Origin: Amylostereum areolatum
Taxonomy: Eukaryota > Basidiomycota > Agaricomycetes > Russulales > Stereaceae
Assembly: GCA_012932865.1 (NCBI GenBank)
Contig: SAXG01000003.1
Span: 558,001-622,000 of the forward strand
Direction: 5' to 3'
Length of the DNA: 64,000 nt
Position numbers and translations under genes: made by a program. Shown here one piece after another: positions 31,926-44,589 of this stretch (within the stretch, counting starts at the first letter, position 1; each line of letters opens with the position of its first letter). Under the pieces are notes generated by a model. That model did no database searches. It was given only the letters and a program-made list of their open reading frames with translations, and was not told the origin of the DNA.

Positions 31926-34900
31926 ATGCACATGGTTTCCGCCGGCTCCATTAATGTCGCAGGTGCGCCCAAGTCCTCTTTCCCCATCGTACATGTTGAT
32001 ATACCTTCTCAATCGCAGTCCGCGTGCGCCCGCCAACATCTTGGGAGGCTGCTCGCCTGCCAGAACCCATATACGACACCACCATCCGCAGCGACGGGAC
32101 TCTTGCCGTCCCCAACAAGGCTTCTTCTATGTCCTCTGTCAGGGAAATTGTGCAAGTCGTCGACGACCGCATCCTAACTTTCGATCCGGCCGAGACCGAC
32201 CAAACCAAAGCATTCGTCGAGAGGGGGTTTTTGCCGCCCGGAACCAAGCGCTACAAGGACAAGCGATTCATGTTCGACAGAGTCTTTTCGCATGATTCCT
32301 CTCAACAAGATGTTTATGATGGAACCGCTCGTCCCCTTCTGCGTAACTTGTTGGATGGATACAATGCGACTGTTTTTGCTTATGGAGTCAGTCCTCTCCT
32401 TTGTACATCATGTGTCCTTACATTTTTATGCTCACGTTTAGGCGACTGGCTGCGGGAAAACGCATACCATCAGCGGGGCCGAGGGGAATCCTGGAATCAT
32501 CTATTTAACCATGGCCGACCTTTTCCAACGTATTGAAGAACGCAAGGAGGACCACGTCGTCGAGGTCGTCGTTACGTTCTTGGAGATCTACAACGAAGAG
32601 ATTCGTGACCTTCTTGCCGAACCAGGAACACCAACCCCACGAGGCGGTCTCCAGATACGCGAAGACAAGTCCGTGAAGGTGGTGGGACTCACAGAACTTC
32701 GACCAAAGACGGCCGATGAAGTAAAAGACATTGTCTTGATGGGGAACTCGCGAAGGACACAATCTCCCACACATGCCAACGAAACTTCCTCTCGGTCTCA
32801 TGCGGTACTACAGGTCCATGTCACTCAAGCACCCAGGACGGCTTCCGTAACAGAAGAAAGGACAGTGGGGACACTTTCTATCATTGACCTGGCAGGAAGC
32901 GAACGCGCCGCGGCCACTACGAACATGGGACAACGTATGGTCGAAGGGGCCAACATCAATAAGTCGCTCCTCGCCTTAGGCAATTGCATTAATGCTCTTT
33001 GCGAGAGCGGGGGTGCTGTGCGACATGTTCCCTATCGCAATAGCAAACTAACACGCTTGCTCAAGTTCTCGCTCGGCGGAAACTGCAAGACCGTCATGAT
33101 CGTCTGCGTCGCACCCACCTCCCTCCATTTCGACGACACTCATAACACGCTGATATACGCGGAGCGAGCGACTAAGATCAAGACACGGGTTGTTACGCGC
33201 AACGTCGTCAACGTTGATCGCCATGTCGGGCAATACGTCGAGGCCATCAATCGGCTCAACATCGAAGTTGCTGAGCTCAAGGCGAAACTAGCTGGCAAGC
33301 TCGGCACAGAGGCTGATATTGCGCGGAGGAAGAAGTTGGAGGCGCAAGCCGAGGTTCAAAGGGCGAAAGCAGATATGGAGGCCAAAGCCAATCAAACGCA
33401 AGCATCAATACTGGACGGCGCCTCCTGCGCCGGCCGGATCTCTGCTGCCCACCTCAAGCTTCGTGCCATCCAGTCCCGTCTCCAGGAGCTCGAGAAACTC
33501 GCGAAAGCCTCTGCAGCTGGCTTATCTCCCGATCTGGAAGCGGAACGCGGTCTCCTCAAAGCATTGGCTGCTCCCGAAGAACAGATTGTTCGACTCGACA
33601 GCGTATTTAACGCGAGGTTGCAGCGGTCAGGGAATTCGAGCAGCATGTTCGATGCCATGTTACGCGCGGTGACCGAGCGTAGGTCGGACAGACTGGACGA
33701 CACGAGCGTTGAGAATGTCAAACTTGATGCTCGATGGCGCAAGGCGGAGATGGAGAAGGTGAAAGCAGAAGCCGAACGGGACGCAGTCAGGGAAACTATG
33801 GAGAGTCAAGCGAGGATGCTCGTCCATTTGCTTGGTATGGTGGGCAGGTACACTGTGGTCATGGACGATGCTGGTCGCTCGCTCAGAACAGCGCTGGATG
33901 AAGGCCGCGACGGGCTAGACGGCACGGCCAGAACTGTCTCCGCATCTTTGAAGAGCCTCGCCGAGCGAAGCGACGAGGACTTCCAATCCATCATCGGCCA
34001 TAGCGTCGCTTCATATGCTACCGCAGCGTCAAAGTCCACTCTTGAAACCTTCACTGGGCATCCACGCGTTGGACGAGTGTCGTCCGTTCCTGCAGAACTA
34101 CCCCATATGCAGAACAAGCCTACCAGACGATCGTCATCGTACGGTGCAGTCGGGCTAGGATCACCTTCCCGCAAAGGACACATCAGGTCTCCGCGGAAGT
34201 CGAACCGTGCTAGTCTGTCTAGCGGGAGCGCTCCTTATCGTCGACCATCCGACAAGGGGAAAGAGAAGAAGGGGGTGCAATGGAAAGACGAGGCGGGCCA
34301 AGGTAGTCTAGATGATCGCGGAACTTCTTCAAGCAGCTCCCGACCCTCCATTGCCATCACCCCAGCGACGGAGGAGTGTAACTTCTTTGGCCCGCCGCGT
34401 AACCCAGGATCTGAAAGCGATTGGGAGGACGAAAAAACAGATGATAGCGTCAATTTCAGCCTTGCGTCACTTCCGTCGCGCGACCTGCCCCCCTCCCGTC
34501 CCAGTGTTCCACGCACCCGCCGTGGCAGTCGCCTTGACCCTGGTTTCCTCAAATCTCGTGGTCAATCTACGCTCACTAGTCTAGCTGAAGATGACGAAGG
34601 GGTTGGGTCACCCAGACGACGGGGAGCTGGGCCTCTCTCCGACCGGAGTATGAACTCTTTCCCCTCAGAAGGGTCGTCCAGCGGTGGCAGTAGTTCTGGT
34701 GGAGGAAAGCTCCACATACCCAAAGGTTCACAGGAAAGGAACAATATGTCCAGTCCTCGACGTCATGGTCAACCACCAACACCGCGTGCAGTAGGCGGAA
34801 CAGTCAAGGCTGCCCGCCGCCGCTCGAACATTGGTCCTATGCGTAGCGAAAAGGGCAGGCGGAGGTCCAGTCTCATCCCCCAGCTCTCTCCGAAGGCAAG

Positions 34901-35123
34901 AGAAGAGCTCAACAGGAGCACATCGGCACCCAGGCGTGTTGCCATAGGTGAAGGGACGAAGTCGCCGGGAAAGCGAGGGAAGAGAATGTCCCTGCTCGGA
35001 CCAACCTCTCGCAACCTTCCCCGCCTACGGCCGATGGCTACCACATCCGTGGCAAATACGTCGGTAGGCGATGTGAGCATCAGCGCGGATGGCAGCTTCA
35101 GGGCGAAACCGTTGTGGAAATGA
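31926..35123 (+). CDS. Kinesin-8 family motor protein (Kip3/Klp5-like)
   Basis: Plus-end-directed motor that also regulates microtubule length in spindle and cytoplasm. Exon 1 (MHMVSAGSINVA) splices into VRVRPPTSWEAAR. A third intron (about 32388-32440) precedes GATGCGKTHTISG, the P-loop. Switch I is in NETSSRSH, switch II in IDLAGSERAA, and HVPYRNSKLTRLL is typical of motors. The neck reads TKIKTRVVTRNVVNVDRHVGQY VEAI, the kinesin-8 pattern. A coiled coil follows, then a long basic Ser/Arg-rich tail (about residues 620-1030) that ends ...SADGSFRAKPLWK and probably carries a second microtubule-binding site. The motor is intact. Confidence 0.93.
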
Positions 35124-35506
35124 TCTTATCCTCGTACCTCGCCGTCTCATTTCACCATACATATCTATTCACACATGCCTTTTCGTTGTCGATACCCCAC
35201 TCTGGTTCCCCACAAACTCGGACTCTACGATAATTAGCTTTGACATCGTCCTTGATCTGTACTTACCTGACCCTCGGATGGTTAGGTGCTCCTGTCTGTC
35301 TACTAGTTGTCGATACACCATATACTCAGTATTATATGTATATCACTCTGTTTTTTAACCTCCCTACAACATGATTTTCGCTTAAACGACATGAATGTTG
35401 AAGCTCGAAGAGCCGTCCGCAGGATGACCCAATGCTAGGAGATGGCTAGGAGATGTATTCACGTGAGAAAGCGAGCGGTAGACGACTACAGGGACGTTGG
35501 ACGAGT
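35124..35506. other. Convergent 3' region of kinesin-8 and EMP24
   Basis: 383 bases without a gene, containing the 3' UTRs of both neighbours. It is AT-rich compared with the flanking exons. Confidence 0.5.
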
Positions 35507-36381
35507 CTAGATAACCCGTTTAACCTCAAAGAAAGACTGCGCAAAACTAATGAGAAGCGATGCAGAAACTTATACGAGGGGAACTCACTTTGAGGTAGTA
35601 GATCTGCCAGGCAACGACGGAGAATAGGACAATGGCCTGCAATATCGACCACCACTTGACGCGAGAGTTTGTGGATTCGGCTGTGTTTCGATGCACTCGC
35701 TCTCGAACAACAATATATTCCTGCTCATCCTTGACTGACATGAGCCCATTCGCCAAGGAGCGTATCTCTCGCTCAATCGGGGCCACCACCTCTGCCAAGC
35801 GGCGTGAGAGTAGAACTTAATGTTACCGTCGCCAAAACGTACCGTCCTCGTCCTCGCCTACGTACATCACCCCGTGCACGTTGAAACTAGATACGTCACA
35901 CGGTATAAGAGCGGATGCAGTGGCGATAGCTAATGTACACGGACCTGACGATCTTGTCTGCTATAGAGCTCATTTGGTTAGAGAAACAGTATTCATGGCG
36001 TCCGTCCTTGACTGCAGTTATAGACACAGTTCCTTGGGACTGCTTGATCTGTTTCTGCATTGCATGACCGTCTGGGTCCGATATCTAAAGTCGAATAAGC
36101 ATCGTCCGGCACGCAGGGGGATAGCGTACCCAAAAGTCAATATCCAAGTGCCCGCCGCCACCGACTTGGTACGTGACAGTCATCTGTGAATGGATAGATG
36201 AATGGAGGACATAAGTGAGTAAAGTTGGTAACGGCACCTTGTCGTTTTTGTGAAGGTCCTCGAAGAAACACTCTTTCTTGGATGCGGGCACCTCAATCAA
36301 GTGGGCTGAACACAAGGAGGCGAGAAGAGCAGAGAAAGACAAAAAGAAGGCGAGATAACATTGGGAGCGGGACCTTGCCAT
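35507..36381 (-). CDS. EMP24: p24 family COPII cargo receptor Emp24
   Basis: Type I membrane protein that cycles between ER and Golgi and helps pack cargo such as GPI-anchored proteins. The start at 36381 gives MARSRSQCYLAFFLSFSALL, a signal peptide. The GOLD domain contains KKECFFEDLHKNDK, MTVTYQVGGGGHLDIDFW, ISDPDGHAMQKQIK and HEYCFSNQMS, with the two conserved cysteines. A coiled region with DEQEYIVVRERVHRNTAEST follows, then the transmembrane segment WWSILQAIVLFSVVAWQIYY. The last exon gives a cytosolic LKSFFEVKRVI tail with the FF coat-binding motif and TAG at 35507-35509. The RNTAESTNxRVKWWS signature is family-specific. Divergent from RanBP1. Confidence 0.93.
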
Positions 36382-36659
36382 GGCGTTGCGGGGTGCGAGG
36401 GCAGTCTGCAGAGCGTGAATGCGGGACGTTATAACCGTTGCGGTCGTGGGATGAGATCTTGAGACTCGTGGCAGCTGCAGCCTGCCAGTGGGCGCGTCGG
36501 GAGACCGCGTCGGTCCACCGAGGGTCCGGGACCGGTCCACGTGGACCACTCCGATCTTGGGCTTTGGGTTCTGCGGCACGACTCGAGCACGCGCATCGCT
36601 CTTTCATCTTTCTTTCCCTTTCCTTTACCCTATCTTACCTCCCAGCTCGATCGATTCCA
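36382..36659. promoter_or_regulatory. Divergent promoter of EMP24 and RanBP1
   Basis: 278 bases between the two start codons. The region is GC-rich, with a pyrimidine-rich run (about 36600-36635) before the RanBP1 ATG that resembles the CT-rich start regions of fungal genes. No TATA box is seen. Confidence 0.45.
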
Positions 36660-37532
36660 ATGGCAGACGCTAACGAAAACCCGCTTGCTCCCAAGGTACG
36701 TTCTTTTGTGCCCCGCGCAGTTTTCGTCGCCGCGCGATCGCCAAAGCGCCCAAGTAGTTCATTGATTCGACTCTTCTCCCCAACAGGAGGAAGAGGCCGA
36801 GCCTCATTTCGAGCCTGTCATCCAGCTCACTGAACAAGTTGAAACGAAGACCAACGAGGAGAATGAAGACGCTATATTCAAGATGTAAGTTTTCCCTCAG
36901 TTCCGCGTAGATCAACCTTCATCGATCTCTCGATGAATTTTTCAGGCGTGCAAAACTATTCCGATTCGACGCTGGATCCAACGAATGGAAAGAGCGTGGC
37001 ACAGGTGAAGTTCGCCTGCTTCAGCACAAGGAGACGAAGAAGGTTCGGCTTGTGATGAGACGCGATAAGACGTTGAAAGTCTGCGCCAACCACCTAGGTG
37101 CGTTGCATCTGTGTCGACTCAGTTTGTCGGCTAATTATTTTTATCGCTCAAGTCTCCTACGAGATGAAACTCCAGCCCAACATTGGCTCGGACAGGAGTT
37201 GGGTCTGGAAGGTCGCAGCTGATTACTCTGAGTCTCCCCCGACTGCTGAGACCCTTGCGATTCGCTTCGCCAACTCTGACAGTGAGTCATGTCATCGATC
37301 TTAACGTCACTTGTTTTAACGTCATCAAGATGCTGGCCAGTTCAAGGTTAAGTTTGAGGAGGCGCAGGCAGGAAACGCGAAACTCACCGGCGACACTGAA
37401 ACTTCCGCCGAGGAGGAGCAGTCTACTCCTCCGGCCGAGTCAAAGCCCGAGGAGCCTGTCGCAGAGGAGGCGAAAACCGAGCCGACAGAAGAGAAGGCCG
37501 AGGAGGAGGAGAAGAAGGAGGAAACGGCATGA
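36660..37532 (+). CDS. RANBP1: Ran-specific GTPase-activating protein 1 (RanBP1/Yrb1)
   Basis: Cytosolic cofactor that releases RanGTP from export complexes for GTP hydrolysis by RanGAP. Five exons: [12 protein letters not shown], then [20 protein letters not shown]. The single Ran-binding domain starts [20 protein letters not shown] and continues [29 protein letters not shown], then [19 protein letters not shown] and [24 protein letters not shown]. The C-terminal tail is a run of Glu, Lys and Pro. About 200 residues, the usual length. The gene ends at TGA 37530-37532 and converges on ClpX with a 196-base gap. Confidence 0.95.
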
Positions 37533-37728
37533 TCGACTTCGGCAGTGTTTACTACTTTGTTTCACCATGATATAGGCAATGTACAACGCATCCATAACAG
37601 TGTGAATATTGCAAGTACGATGAATCAGGAGTGCGGTCATACCCTTCGTGGCATCTACGAGGAATACAATTATGTCACGGATCCATGATGATATATAGAC
37701 AAAGACAAAGATAATTGAGCACAAAATT

Positions 37729-40072
37729 CTATGTACTCTTCTCTGCGAAAGCTTCCTCCTTCGCCCAAGCCGCCCAGAACGAAGCGCCATCACCTTTTGA
37801 CCAGTATAGTGCGGGATGCTCTCGACGAACCACGCCCTCGTTGATCAGTACGTGCTTGATGTTCTTATAGATATAAAGGTGTGAAAAGGCCCGAAAACAA
37901 AAAATCGCCGCTGCACTCACAGATCCCCTAGAGATATGGTCAACCTCAGACCGACGAACACAAGAAGTCCAACTCACGGAGCCTCATACATTGGGTCCAA
38001 AAGAAGGGATTCCTACCAGCACTGATCAGATTGCAAGTGTTGTACGGATAGGAACCTTATTCACCATGATCCCACGCAGACCGCGGGCACCACCTCCACG
38101 TTCAGCCGACAACCGACAGATCTCGTCCAGAGCTCCAGATGTAAACCGGATTTCGACGCCCGAATATCCAAACAGGGCGGTGTATTGAGATATCAGCGAG
38201 CCCCGTACTTCGGTGAGGATTCGCCTTAGATCGGCGGGCGTCAGTGGCGAGAGCGTGGTCAGGGATGGAAGTCGAGATATGAACTCTGGAATAAAGCTAG
38301 TGAAAAAGGTTACTTCCAGTGTGAGATGGGCCAGATGGCATAGAGTTCACGTGCCCATATTTAACGAGGTCTGGATTTTTAGTCAGAGGAAGGTGGGGCC
38401 GTACACTTGATTTGTGAACACACCGACAGGCTCAACGAGCTCGAGAAGGTTGGGATGTGATCTCCTATTGGAGGTGAAAAAGGGCATGAAACCCGGTGCC
38501 GACTGATCTTCGGAAGGGGGCTTCAGGTTCGCAGTGAACCCTATAGACTATCAGGAAAGTGGTGAGAAAGAGGATACGCCCGATGGGATGTGACATACCC
38601 CCTTAGCCACACGTCTATTGATAACATCATCTAGTCCAACAAACGCTCCGCTAAGGATGAAAAGAACATTCGACGTGTCGATATGATACGCATCGGGCTT
38701 GACCGCTTGTCAACATAGCATGAGGTTTGGCTGTGGTTATAAACGCCATGAACGTACATGTTGATTGATTAGGATTTCGTTGGCCAGGTCTTGAGCGTCC
38801 TTCGCTGGATGCTGGCCCATCCGTTGCAGGTGTTTTGGCAGGGACGGTAACCACAGACCCCTCCATCATCCGGAGAAGAGACTGCTGTACACCTTCGCCA
38901 CCCACATCCCGCGATCCTTCCGCCCCCCCAGCAGACTTGCGTGCAATCTTGTCTACTTCATCAATATAGACTATACCCGAGCTTGGGAGTTGTAAATATC
39001 AGAGGTGAATGATGACGGTACATAACGCACCTAGCCCGAGACGGATCCCAATTCGCAGCTTGTAGCTAGCATGCAACATTTAATGCCTGGCAATCTAGTG
39101 ACGAAGAGTAACCCACCAAGCGGTGAATACACATGTCGACGTCCTCACCCACATCTAATGACGATCAGAAAACACCGTCAACGACAGATACTACCAAAAT
39201 ACCAACATCCAGCCTGAAATTCTGTCAAAATGACGGGTGGTACGGAAAGCATCCCCTACTCACCTGCGTAAAAGAGGTGGCGTCACTGACGGAGAATGGA
39301 ACATCGAGCACCCTGGCGAGTGTCCGGGCCAGGAGGGTCTTTCCTGATTATCTAGTCAAAATGTGCTACAGGTGGTACGATCAGCACCTACCAGACCCTG
39401 TAGGACCTCTTAAGAATGTATAAGTATATCACTCAGAAGTCGGGATCAGAAACGCACATGACAAGAACGTTGCTCTTTTCAAAAAGAGGGGCGGAAAGGT
39501 GTGGGTGTATGGGCATTGACGGTGGTGGTAGTCGGCGTGGATGTGGATGTACTTGAGCCGCAAACACTCCTGTTCAGGGACGTCAATTACAACATTGACA
39601 CATCCAAATCGACGTTCTGTTGCTCACCGTTTTCATGTTGAGAATGCTGCCAATCGAAAGAATCTTCATCTGACTCCGTGGCTTGCAGATTGGCCCGAAC
39701 TCGATTGTAATGATTGAAAACGCTTTGGTTGATCAGGAACAACGTTAGCTAGAGGACACATTGCGACTCACGCGACGGATAGAACCTTCTTTGCAAACGC
39801 CTGTCCAACCACGTACTCGTCAAGGTATTGCACGAGCTTTATAAGTACAGATAGAACAGTTGAGCAAAGGGTCCGTTCACGAACAGACGTGAACATACTT
39901 GGCGAGGTGTAGCTAGACCAGCAGTTCTCATGTAGGGTGACGTGGTATCCAAGACTTCACCAGGAGCATAGTCAGGTTGGGCTTGCGTACGGATGGACCT
40001 AGTGAAGGCAGAACGCAAAGCTTGTGAACGCAGAATGGTGGCGGCCATAGCAGTGGATGAGACGCGGTGCAT
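37729..40072 (-). CDS. CLPX: Mitochondrial ClpX-type AAA+ unfoldase
   Basis: ATP-driven protein unfoldase of the mitochondrial matrix. The start at 40072 gives [30 protein letters not shown], a presequence. [20 protein letters not shown] and the AAA+ core follow. Walker [16 protein letters not shown] is partly encoded by a 17-nt exon (39392-39408). TSFTQ, AGY and [12 protein letters not shown] are joined through a 7-nt exon (39207-39213). Walker B is in [18 protein letters not shown], and [20 protein letters not shown] and [11 protein letters not shown] match ClpX. The C-terminus is [18 protein letters not shown], then [20 protein letters not shown] and a short tail ending FAEKST. The N-terminal zinc-binding domain of bacterial ClpX is absent, as in yeast Mcx1. 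Exact borders of the introns between 38100 and 38900 are uncertain. Confidence 0.92.
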
Positions 40073-40195
40073 AGGACAAGCTGGATTATCGCGCCCAAAC
40101 GCTTCAGACTAGCAGGATCTTCTAGTATAGAACCAGAAATCCAAGTTTCCGAGACAGTTCGGGGTATGGTCTAGCAGAGAGCTACACCACCAGCA

Positions 40196-41374
40196 GATCC
40201 TTCAGCTTCATTCCGATATCATGCCCCTGAGTGTGATGCTAGCGTGACACCGGATGGAATCCAAAAATGTCATGCTGATATCAGACTCAACGGGCTCCCT
40301 TGGGTCGGAAGCTGAGTTCCTTCGGATTCAATCCAATTATCTTACTAAGCTCGTCAAGGAGCAATCGGCGGGATGCTGGCTCAAATCATGCTTATCGCAA
40401 TCTTATCATCCCAATGTGGAAGCAAACAAAGCATCGTAATATATATATCATTCCGAGAACTACCATACAAAGTACATGGGGGGTGTTACAGGATGTCTAC
40501 GGGTCCAAAAGGAGGAATGAAAAATGAATTAGAGTGTGTTACCTGGCATGCCAGCAAAACGGGATTGAGATAACCTAGCAAGTGCCAGCGAGCAAAAACC
40601 AGAGACCCAGGGGGACCGAGAGCGAGGAGCGAGACGACAACCACAGGCCAAGACTGCAAGCAAAGACCGAGACCGCGAGTAGAGACCAAGAACACGAGGA
40701 AAGACCGAGAGCAAAGCCCATAAGTGCGAAAGAGCCCTCGGCAACAAGAGATCCCCAGGGGTACTAGTAGGGCCTATGCATGAGTGGCGTGGTGAGACAG
40801 ACGAGCAGGAAGTGAGAGATACTAACACGCACCCAGGCTGTTGTCTCAATGCTACTCATGCTCATGAGAGAGCGGGCTGGAGACCTCGACATTGATGTGA
40901 GCGAAGGGGAAAGGGTGGGGTGGTCAAAGCCCACTCTTTGAGGAGATTCCGATATGTGATTCCGGTCTCGAAATCAGCTATACCGGGGTCTCCAGTGGTA
41001 GATGAGATGCTGTGGCCAGGTGGAGGGAGTTGACGTTGAGCGGTGGAGGTGGTGAGAGGAAACAAGAACGACACCGCGCGACGACGAAAATTGACATTGC
41101 TTACATAATCGACTTCAGACTCATCGCGCGGGGACTCCGTTCTTTCCACTTCTTACAAATGCCAGTGAAATGGGCTTGAAACCGACGGACCAGCTTGTGC
41201 TCACGCTGACTTTGGCGTGGAATTGGCTTACACTGACGGAAAAGCGGGATGGAACTCGAATCAGGGGTTTAGATTCAAGCTGACGTGAAGCCAGCGTGAA
41301 CCTCCGGTCACGCCATTCGACTCACCCCAACTGGCCATCATAGATTGATGCTGAGGCAACTGCTGGTGGTGTAG
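40196..41374. repeat. Dispersed repeat, copy 2
   Basis: The direct counterpart of 26343-27436. Bases 40493-41374 match copy 1 without visible change. The left 297 bases (40196-40492) are the longer version of the diverged left part, sharing words such as GGCTCCCTTGGGT, GAATCCAAAA and ATGTGGAAGCAAACAA with copy 1. It lies between the starts of ClpX and cactin, so its insertion did not break a gene. Right of 41374 the sequence (TGCTGATACTAAG) differs from copy 1. Confidence 0.85.
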
Positions 41375-41527
41375 TGCTGATACTAAGTACTTAGAGAAAC
41401 CCAGTCCGGTTCTTTTCCATTGTTACATATTACATAATGCACTCTTCCTTGTACGCCGCCCACCACCTCATTAAACGATCCCTTAAACGCAGTCACCTCT
41501 GGAAGTAACTTGCTCCTAGTCTATCTC

Positions 41528-44057
41528 ATGGTTCGGGGTCGCTCCCGTAGTCGTTCCCCTCGGTATCGTAATGAACCTTCGCGGAGGAATCTTTCGAGAG
41601 AGAGAGGTCCATCCAAACATGACGAGATTGTGCCAAGCCGCCGTGGTCACGACAATGGTGACTCCGACTCCGATGCACGCAGGAAACGTCGGCGGAGCAC
41701 AAGTCGTGAGGATGTACATTCGTCGCACAGGCGGAAGGACCGTAGTCGGAGCAGGGATAGGAATGACGACAGGAAGGAAAAGAAGTGCGTTACGTGTCGT
41801 ACCGTCATCTCCTCTTGATCTCTTACTAGTCCATCTAGGCGAAAACGTGATAAGTCCAGTGAACGCAAGGCTCGAAAGGTGGAGAAGAAACGCATCCGGG
41901 AAGAGGAGGAGGCGCGCCAAGTTGCAGAGCTCAGTGTCTACAGTGCGACAGATAACCCATTCCACGACGTCAATCTTGGACAACAGTTTCGATGGCATAA
42001 AAAGAACGAGAAAGAGAAGAAACAAGGGCTGTCTCTGGCTGAGGCTCAGCATCGTGACGCGTTAAGGCGACAGGAGGCCAAAGAAGAGCTCGAACGGTTG
42101 AACAAGCGGCGTGCTGAGCGCGAAGCTGAGCAACGTTTGAGGGAGGAGGAGGAGGTGAGGATGCAGAGGCTGGCCGAGTCTGCCCAGATGGCTGAGTGGA
42201 TTGCCAAAGACGGGGACTTTCAGCTCGAGCAGGAACGTCGAAGGGCAGCCATCCGGATCAAGGAAAAGAGGGCGAAAGCTATCGACTTCTTGGCACTCAA
42301 TCTGCGCTACGTCAACCCCGTCGATGAACAAGACGAAGAAACGGAAATGGAAGAAGCCGGTCTTGAGATTGACCTCGACGAACCGTACAATATATTCGAT
42401 GTTAGTCCATGTCATCGTGTGTCTTCTTTCTATTGCTAATATATCTACAGAATCTTTCTGCAGATCAGGTGGACGAGCTACATGCAGACATAGAACGCTA
42501 TCTGACCTTAGAGGAGTCGGAGACCAACATCGATTTCTGGACGGTACGCCAACTCATACTGTACGCTGATGATTTAAAGCTCAACATTCTTTGTCGTGTT
42601 AGAATATGATGGTCATTTGCAAGGACAAGATGGATCGCCTATCCGCCGATAAACGTCTTGGTGTCGAGGCAGCGGCTGCCGTAGAGGCTGATATCATAGC
42701 ACTTTTGCGGGACAAATCCTATGAACACCTCGTTGTCCTCCAACGACAGGTACAGGCGAAACTGTCAAGTGGAGAACCCGTCGACACAGACTACTGGGAA
42801 GGACTTCTCAAGAAATTGTTGGTTTGGAAAGCCAAGGTCAGTTTAAAAAGTCGTCAAGATTGGACAACTCAACTCACGATCCTCCCTTTGCGTTGCCAGG
42901 CTAAGCTCAAGGTTCTCCATGAGGTCGTCGTTCGTAACCGGCTTGAACAACTTCGTAAACGCCAACGAGACGAGGCTTTGCATGCACAAGAAGAGTTGCT
43001 CCAAGGAGTTGCCTCATCAGCCGCCCTAGGCAAAGTCCCTAGATCAGTCGCTGCGCCAACCATAAACGAGGGGCTACTCAATCTCGAAGAGACAGAGCCC
43101 TACGATCGCTCCATGAGCCCTGGTCTCATCGACATTACCAAGTTGCCCTACGAGGAGCGGCAAATAGATATTGTCCTCGAAAGAGACGATCTCCGGGCAT
43201 TGGTGAAGCGTCCCCGCCCTCTATCCTGTCCCAGATTCGATATTAACTGTTGCCTCCTACGTAGTTCGCACAACGTCGTGCTGTGGCTGCTTCTAGATTC
43301 GTACCAAAAGCCTCCCAGCCAGTGGTAGAAAGTGAGGATCTTGAGGCAGCCAGTGGCGCGGATCTGGCTTCAGAAGCTCTGTACCGTGCGGAGGCAGAGA
43401 AGGACATGGACGAAGAGGAAGAGTTGTTCAACCTCGAGGAGAATATATCCAACCCAACCACTTACAATTGGGAGGACAAGTATCGGCCTAGAAAACCCCG
43501 GTACTTCAACCGTGTGCACACTGGGTACGAATGGAACAAATACAATCAGACACACTACGAGTATGTCCGCATTCTTCGAACTCCTGGATGCGACAGACTA
43601 ACGCTCTGCGTAGTACGGACAACCCGCCCCCCAAGGTCGTTCAGGGTTACAAGGTGTGTATATGTTTTTTTTTGTCTGGTTGACCTTTTTATTCTGAGGC
43701 CCTCTGTTAGTTCAATATCTTTTACCCGGACCTCATCGACAAATCTAAAGCCCCGACTTACAAGATTGTTAAAGAACCGGGCAACGAAGATACTGTTTTG
43801 CTTCATTTCACTGCTGGTCCGCCATACGAGGACATTGCATTCCGTATCGTCAATCGTGAATGGGAATATTCTCATAAACGGTACGTAGTCTGTTTACCGG
43901 GAACTCGCATTCATTCTGACATTATTCGTAGTGGCTTTCGAAGCAGCTTTGATCGCGGATGCCTGTCACTTTGGTTTAATTTCAGACGCAATGTAGGACT
44001 GATGCTTGAACGTGGAAATCCCGATACTAATTGCTTTGACAGTTCTATCGCAAATAA
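41528..44057 (+). CDS. CACTIN: Cactin (splicing-associated protein)
   Basis: Nuclear spliceosome-associated protein needed for accurate splicing and, in fission yeast, telomere maintenance (Cay1). The start at 41528 opens an RS-rich N-terminus (MVRGRSRSRSPRYRNEPSRR). A Lys/Glu-rich coiled coil follows, containing YSATDNPFHDVNLGQQFRWH KK. The cactin middle domain has FLALNLRYVNP, LDEPYNIFD and then LHADIERYLTLEESETNIDFW. The C-terminal domain has NWEDKYRPRKPRYFNRVHTG YEWNKYNQTHYD, PPPKVVQGYKFNIFYPDLID, TAGPPYEDIAFRIVNREWEY SHKRGFRSSFDRGCLSLWFN FRRN, and a final 15-nt coding piece FYRK-stop. This C-terminus is nearly invariant in eukaryotes. Confidence 0.96.
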
Positions 44058-44589
44058 GCACATTCCCATCTGGTCGGCTCTACCGCTATCCTTTCTGCCG
44101 ACAGTCGTTGTCGTCTACTACCCACCTTATCAGATTTTGGGTTATACAGATGATACTTGGAGTCATGTTGCAGTCCTCGACCGATGCCCAGGGACATATA
44201 CATGCTGCTTCCTTGGAGCACCGCCTGTTCCGTAGGGGACCCTACCGTGTAATTCTATCTATCTTATCTGTAAATCTATGGTGCTAAGCTGTCGGGAAGC
44301 GAGTGGCGTTGCAGCGGTCATGGTCACCTGCATGTATTGCAATATCGACTGGATACTAAGTAGCTAACCAGCTCTTGCGTGAGTTTGAACTTGTTGGAGA
44401 AGTACAGTTATTGGAAAGTTCGGGCATATTCGTTGGGTTGCCTAAATAAGACATGAAGCTATGCGGCGCGTCTCCACCAGCGTCGCGGAGTAAGCAAACG
44501 TTTGCTTGTACTACTGTCTCGTCCTCGTCTTCACCCCAGATTTCAGCACCCACCTCTCTGATCTCTACTCTACTCTGTAATCCTTAAGC
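44058..44589. other. Intergenic region between cactin and UBA1
   Basis: 532 bases with the cactin 3' UTR and the UBA1 promoter. No gene or RNA is recognised. Confidence 0.5.

Noticed and set aside
36382..36579. N-terminal extension of EMP24 to the upstream ATG at 36579
   Set aside because: It would bury the signal peptide behind a basic stretch; the ATG at 36381 gives a proper signal sequence.
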